Source: JACVRW01 sp963771715 (GTDB taxonomy: Bacteria > Actinomycetota > Thermoleophilia > Solirubrobacterales > Thermoleophilaceae). From it: a stretch of 64,000 nucleotides of DNA. Made by a program: the position numbers and the translations under genes. The stretch is from NCBI GenBank assembly GCA_963771715.1, contig CAVYUQ010000012.1, positions 29,626 through 93,625 on the forward strand. Reading direction: 5' to 3'. How positions within the stretch are numbered: the stretch's first letter is position 1; every line of letters starts with the position of its first letter. The notes under the pieces were generated by a model. It was not told where the DNA came from. It worked only from the letters and a program-made list of their open reading frames with translations, and did not search any database. This document shows positions 60,472-64,000 of this stretch, in pieces.

Positions 60472-62114
60472 TCCGCGCAGAGGAGCCACCACCAGGCGGG
60501 CTGTCCGCCCTCGTGGTACTCGAGCTCCACGCCCTCCGGGACGCGCGCCTCGACGTCGTCCTGGCCGAGCGGCGGCCGCTCGCCGGCGATGCAGGTGAGC
60601 AGCTCGGCGCCGTCCACGAGCTGGTCGAGCGTGGCAGCCAGCGTCGCGGCCGGGTCGCCCCAGGCCACCAGCTCGCCGCCGGCGTAGCCCACGGCGTCGC
60701 CCGCGGCGAAGCGCCCCTGGACGTCGTCGCGGGCGGCGGGCGCCACGCCGCCGATGCGCAGCGCGTCGGCGGCGCTGCGCACGGCGAGGGCGTTCTCTGC
60801 AGACGGGCGCGCGGGGTCGAACGCGAGCAGCGCGGCCAGGCCCTCCTGCGGGGCGGTCGTGGGCACGACGCTGGCGGGCTTCTCCGAGAGCTCCGCCGCG
60901 CGCTCGGCCGCGAGGATCACGTTCGGGCTGTTCGGCAGCACCACGACCTCGACGCCCGGCGCGGCATGGATACCGGCGAGCAGCTCGTAGGTGGACGGGT
61001 TCATCGTGGAGCCGCCGTCCACGACCAGCACCCCGAGCTCGCCGAACAGCCGCTTCACGCCCTCGCCGCTCGCGACCGCCACGACGGCGCACGCCGCCAC
61101 CTCGCCCGCCGCCGCCTCGCCGGCCAGCCGCGCGCTGCGCTCGGCCACCTGCTCGTGCATGTCGGCCACGTCGAAGCGCGACACCTCGCCGGCCGACTCG
61201 AACAGGTCGACCGCGCCGTCGGGGTCGTCGGTGTGCACGTGCACCCTCAGGGTGCGGTCGTCGCCCACCACGAGCACCGAGTCGCCCAGCTGCTCGAGCA
61301 GCGGGGTGAAGTGCCCGGCGTCGAGCCGCTCGCCCGTGACGGCGAAGTTGGTGCAGTAGCGGAAGCTCGAGGACTCGTGCTCGGGACGGTGGAGCGCGGC
61401 GGGCGCGTACTGGTGCTCGAGCGTGGGCGCGGCCATGCCGCGCAGCGCGGCGAGGCAGCCCGCGATGATCACGGTGAGGCCGTACGCGCCCGCGTCGACG
61501 ACGCCCGACTCGCGCAGCACCGCGAGCTGCTCGGGCCCGCGCTCGACCGCCTCCTTGCCGGCCTCGAGCGCGTTCTCCAGCACCTCGGCGAGCAGCTCGT
61601 CCTGCTCCTCCGAGGTGGCCTCGGGGCCGAGCCGCTGCGTGTCCATGTGCGCAAGGTCGTGAGCCACCCGGCTGGCCATCGCGCGCACCGCGGACAGCAT
61701 CGTTCCCTCGGCCGGGTCGCGCACGGACGCGTACGCCGCGTCGGCGGCCCGCGCGAGCGCTGCGGACATCAGCACCGGGTCCACGAGCTCGCCCTGACGC
61801 GAGGCCAGCTCCTCGGCGGCGCCGCGCACGATCTGGGAGAGGATCACGCCGCTGTTGCCGCGCGCGCCGAGCAGAGCCGCGCGGGCCACCGCGCTCACGA
61901 TCTCGTCGCGGCTCACGTCGTCGATCGAGTCGACGTCGAGCGCGTTCAGCGCGTCGACCACCGCGCGCAGGGTCAGCGCCATGTTGTCCCCGGTGTCGCC
62001 GTCGGCGACCGGGAAGACGTTCAGGTCGTTGACCTCCTGACGGCGGTTCTCGAGCTCGTTGAGCGCTGCTGCCACGACACGCTTGAAGCGGTCGAGGCTC
62101 TCGTCGGGGGGCAC
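60468..62114 (-). CDS. DAK2/DhaL-domain fatty acid kinase FakA-like (YloV)
   Basis: 548 residues from GTG 62114. The N-terminal DhaL domain has VADGDTGDNMALTLR (residues 36-50; Asp ligands for Mg-ATP) and ARGNSGVILSQIVRG; the C-terminal part (VLPNSPNVILAAERAAELSE) fits DAK1-like and DegV-partner regions. FakA phosphorylates fatty acids bound to FakB. It lies between rpmB and recG, the usual place of yloV. The end overlaps recG as GTGA. Confidence 0.9.
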   Translation of the reverse strand: MPPDESLDRFKRVVAAALNELENRRQEVNDLNVFPVADGDTGDNMALTLRAVVDALNALDVDSIDDVSRDEIVSAVARAALLGARGNSGVILSQIVRGAAEELASRQGELVDPVLMSAALARAADAAYASVRDPAEGTMLSAVRAMASRVAHDLAHMDTQRLGPEATSEEQDELLAEVLENALEAGKEAVERGPEQLAVLRESGVVDAGAYGLTVIIAGCLAALRGMAAPTLEHQYAPAALHRPEHESSSFRYCTNFAVTGERLDAGHFTPLLEQLGDSVLVVGDDRTLRVHVHTDDPDGAVDLFESAGEVSRFDVADMHEQVAERSARLAGEAAAGEVAACAVVAVASGEGVKRLFGELGVLVVDGGSTMNPSTYELLAGIHAAPGVEVVVLPNSPNVILAAERAAELSEKPASVVPTTAPQEGLAALLAFDPARPSAENALAVRSAADALRIGGVAPAARDDVQGRFAAGDAVGYAGGELVAWGDPAATLAATLDQLVDGAELLTCIAGERPPLGQDDVEARVPEGVELEYHEGGQPAWWWLLCAE

Positions 62115-62149
62115 GCTGCCCTTTTTACAGCACCCGGCGGCTCGGACCG

Positions 62150-62341
62150 TCAGACGGCCTTGAGGACCTTGGCGGCCTTCAGGCAGCGAGTGCAGACGTA
62201 CTCGCGCCGGGGGGCGCCCCCGACGGAGATGCGGACCTTCTGGAGGTTCGGGTTGAAGCGCCGCTTGGTGGCCACCATGGAGTGGCTGCGGCTATGCCCG
62301 AACGCAGGGCCCTTTCCACACGAATAACAGACCTTCGCCAC
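62150..62341 (-). CDS. rpmB: 50S ribosomal protein L28
   Basis: 63 residues. MAKVCYSCGKGPAFGHSRSH, RRFNPNLQKVRI and YVCTRCLKAAKVLK are typical; CxxC pairs at both ends give the zinc-binding form. It heads the rpmB-fakA-recG run, 6 bases after the threonine aldolase stop. Confidence 0.96.
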   Translation of the reverse strand: MAKVCYSCGKGPAFGHSRSHSMVATKRRFNPNLQKVRISVGGAPRREYVCTRCLKAAKVLKAV

Positions 62342-62347
62342 GGCGCG

Positions 62348-63350
62348 TCAGGGTAGCAGCAGGGCCCTCGCGGCCTCGAGCGCGGAGTCGATCGCGGCGC
62401 GGTCCACGTCGAGGTGCGTCACGGCTCGCACGCGGCCGTCGGGCGTGTCGCTCAGCTCGACTCCGCGCTCGGCCATCTGCCACGAACCCGTCGGGCGCGT
62501 CGAAGATCACGATGTTGGTCTCGGGCGCGATCACCTCGCAGTCCGAGCTCGCGCAGCCCCTCGGCCAGCACGCGCGCGTTCTCGTGGTCCTCGGCCAGGC
62601 GCTCGACGTGGTGGTCGAGTGCGTGCAGGCAGCCGGCGGCCACGATGCCCGACTGCCGGAACGCGCCGCCCATCTGCTGCTTCCAGCGCCACGCCTCCGT
62701 CATCAGCTCGCTGCGAGCCCGCCAGCACGGCGCCGACCGGGGCGCCGAGCCCTTCGTGAAGTCGAGCCACGCGGTGTCGAAGCCGCCGGCGAACTCCGCG
62801 GCGCTGGTCCCGACGCCACCACCGCGTTCATCAGCCGCGCGCCGTCCATGTGCGCGCGCAGGCCGCGCTCGCGCGCGACGTCGAGCACCTCGCGCACCCG
62901 CTCGAGCGGCCACACGCGTCCGCCGCCCATGTTGGTCGTCTGCTCGACCGAGACCACCCGCGAGCGCGGCAGGTAGCGGCTCTCCGGCCGGATCGCCGCG
63001 GCGAGCTGCTCGCCGGTGAAGATGCCGCCGTCGCCGTCGATCGCGTTGATCATCAGCTGCGCGTTCTGCGCCGGGCCGCCGGCCTCGGCGATGATCGGGT
63101 GCGCGCTGCGGTCGAGGATCAGCTCGTCGCCCCCCGGACGCGCGTGCAGCCGAAACGAGATCTGGTTGCACATCGTGCCGCTCGGCAGGAACAGGGCCGC
63201 CTCCTGGCCGAGCAGCTCCGCCACGCGCTCCTGCAGCAGGTTGGTCGTCGGGTCGGCGCCACGCTGCTCGTCGGCCACCTCGGCGGTGGCGATCGCCCGC
63301 CGCATCGCCTCCGTCGGGCGTGTCTGAGTGTCGCTGTAGAGGTTGATCAC
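62348..63350 (-). CDS. Low-specificity threonine aldolase-like PLP enzyme (multiple frameshifts)
   Basis: About 333 residues if corrected. From GTG 63350: VINLYSDTQTRPTEAMRRAI, FLPSGTMCNQISFRLHARPG, NTxMGGG-like TTNMGGGRVWPLE and HMDGARLMNAVV; then, in other frames, AWLDFTKG (PLP Lys), GLGAPVGAVLAG, WKQQMGGAFRQSGIVAAGCL and PETNIVIFDAPDG, ending ALLLP stop 62348. At least five breaks lie near 62815, 62745, 62715, 62540 and 62480. The enzyme splits threonine to glycine and acetaldehyde. It is a real pseudogene or the worst-sequenced part of the window. Confidence 0.75.
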
Positions 63351-63384
63351 CGCGCGCCGCAGGCTAGCCGTCTCATATCGGGAC

Positions 63385-63497
63385 GCATAGTTCCCGCGCC
63401 AAGAGGTGCACGCGGCACGGGTACTACCGCGGCTGAGCGCAGGCCGACCGCAATTTGCGGGCCGCAGGCGATCCCGCCGACGCGGCATGCATAGTTC
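63385..63497. repeat. Two copies of GCATAGTTC in the ltaE-GH6 divergent gap
   Basis: GCATAGTTC occurs at 63385-63393 and 63489-63497, 104 bases apart, each followed by a CGCG-rich stretch. The 224-base gap 63351-63574 must hold the promoters of both divergent genes and has no other gene. The repeat could be a regulator site. Confidence 0.3.
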
Positions 63498-63574
63498 GCG
63501 GCGCGTCTGGGAATCACCGGACGGTCTGGGGGGGAACCCGGGCAGGGAACTCATAGGAGTCGGAACACAAAGCT

Positions 63575-64000
63575 GTGCCGCCGATTTGCCGTGTCAACTC
63601 GTGGTTGGCGGGTGTGCTGGTGTGCGCCGTACTGTCGATCTGCTCGACCGGCGCGCCCGTGTCCGCATCCGCACAAGAGCCGCCGGACGTATATCCGGGG
63701 GCCGTCCCGCGCACGCCGCAACCGCCGCGGCTCGGGCCAGTGCCCGACCTCCGAGCCGTGCGCGGCCAAGACCGGACGCCGCGGAGGGCGAAGGGGTGCG
63801 TCACGAGCCGGCTCGCGCGCGGCCTGCCCTACGTCGACCCTCGCGGGGTCGACCCCGCCGCTCCGAACCCGCTGCGCGGCGTGCGCTGGTACGTGGATCC
63901 AGTGGAGCCGGCGTTCCGCTCGTACAGGACGCTCTTCGCACACGGCCGTCGCCACCAGGCCAAGCTGATGTGGCGCGTGGCCCGCGAGCCTCGCTTCCGC
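63575..64000 (+). CDS. Secreted glycoside hydrolase family 6-like enzyme, N-terminal part
   Basis: 142 residues visible from GTG 63575, running off the window. A signal peptide (SWLAGVLVCAVLSICSTGAP, cut near VSASA) is followed by a Pro-rich linker and NPLRGVRWYVDPVEPAFRSY, then WRVAREPRFR. The last part resembles the start of GH6 cellulases (NPLxGxxFYVDP and IAxQPxxxWxG). GH6 enzymes cleave beta-1,4-glucan outside the cell. AGGAG is about 15 bases before the GTG, so the start is uncertain. Confidence 0.65.
   Translation, partial: MPPICRVNSWLAGVLVCAVLSICSTGAPVSASAQEPPDVYPGAVPRTPQPPRLGPVPDLRAVRGQDRTPRRAKGCVTSRLARGLPYVDPRGVDPAAPNPLRGVRWYVDPVEPAFRSYRTLFAHGRRHQAKLMWRVAREPRFR

Noticed and set aside
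1..64000. CRISPR arrays, tRNA or rRNA genes, prophage
   Set aside because: No regularly spaced direct repeats, no cas genes, no cloverleaf-like gaps and no phage structural genes were seen; the single Xer recombinase is the chromosomal type.

Overview
The window is very GC-rich, gene-dense bacterial chromosome. Gene content and order suggest an actinobacterium of the Thermoleophilia/Solirubrobacterales kind; this is inference from layout, not a phylogenetic result. Pointers are a translation/division block running rpmB-fakA-recG-rsmD-coaD-(sepIVA-like)-yceD-rpmF-plsX-acpP-rnc-smc-ftsY-ffh-rpsP-KH-rimM-trmD-rplS-lepB-rnhB-yraN-comM-dprA, a WhiG-type sigma factor beside a Xer recombinase, an F420-type (Ddn-like) protein, and constant use of GTG starts with 4-base GTGA/ATGA overlaps.

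Layout. 1-4.8 kb: a minus-strand operon with its own promoter, encoding a HAD-hemerythrin fusion, a gluconate-2-dehydrogenase subunit 3-like protein, a GMC oxidoreductase, a nucleoside-phosphorylase-fold protein and a cut-off hypothetical. 4.8-8.5 kb: a MacB-like ABC exporter whose permease is broken and whose 3' end is joined to the tail of a second HIRAN-type gene; an intact HIRAN gene lies upstream. 8.5-11.7 kb: small and accessory genes (Pro-rich peptides, epoxide-hydrolase-like protein, ChaB protein, RNase HI, zinc-ribbon protein). 11.7-18.5 kb: EF-G-like GTPase, STAS protein, PAS/SpoIIE/HATPase protein, WhiG sigma and XerC/D, a partner-switching style regulatory cluster. 18.5-28 kb: L,D-transpeptidase, epimerase, acyltransferase, HAD, hydrolase, ilvD and thiD. 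28-48 kb: competence (dprA, comM), RNase HII, signal peptidase, ribosomal proteins, SRP (ffh, ftsY), SMC, RNase III and fatty-acid/phospholipid genes. 48-54.9 kb: an accessory block (leaderless GMC oxidoreductase, epimerase + ECF41 sigma operon with a recognisable ECF41 promoter, secreted repeat protein, glyoxalase, GFA protein, structured palindromes) lying between genes that are neighbours in many bacteria. 54.9-63.4 kb: sepIVA-like, coaD, rsmD, two SnoaL-like genes, recG, fakA-like, rpmB and threonine aldolase. 63.6-64 kb: start of a probable secreted GH6 glycosidase.

Highlights. recG carries a 399-residue insertion inside its Walker A motif with all hallmarks of a class 3 (WCT) intein with Ala1, plus a LAGLIDADG endonuclease. 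The ECF41 sigma factor has both signature motifs, and a TGTCACG-N16-CGTC promoter lies in front of its epimerase partner. About twenty single-base reading-frame breaks, several in normally essential genes (smc, plsX, recG), suggest residual indel errors in the assembly rather than twenty real pseudogenes; positions given for them are approximate. No rRNA, tRNA, CRISPR array or insertion sequence was recognised.
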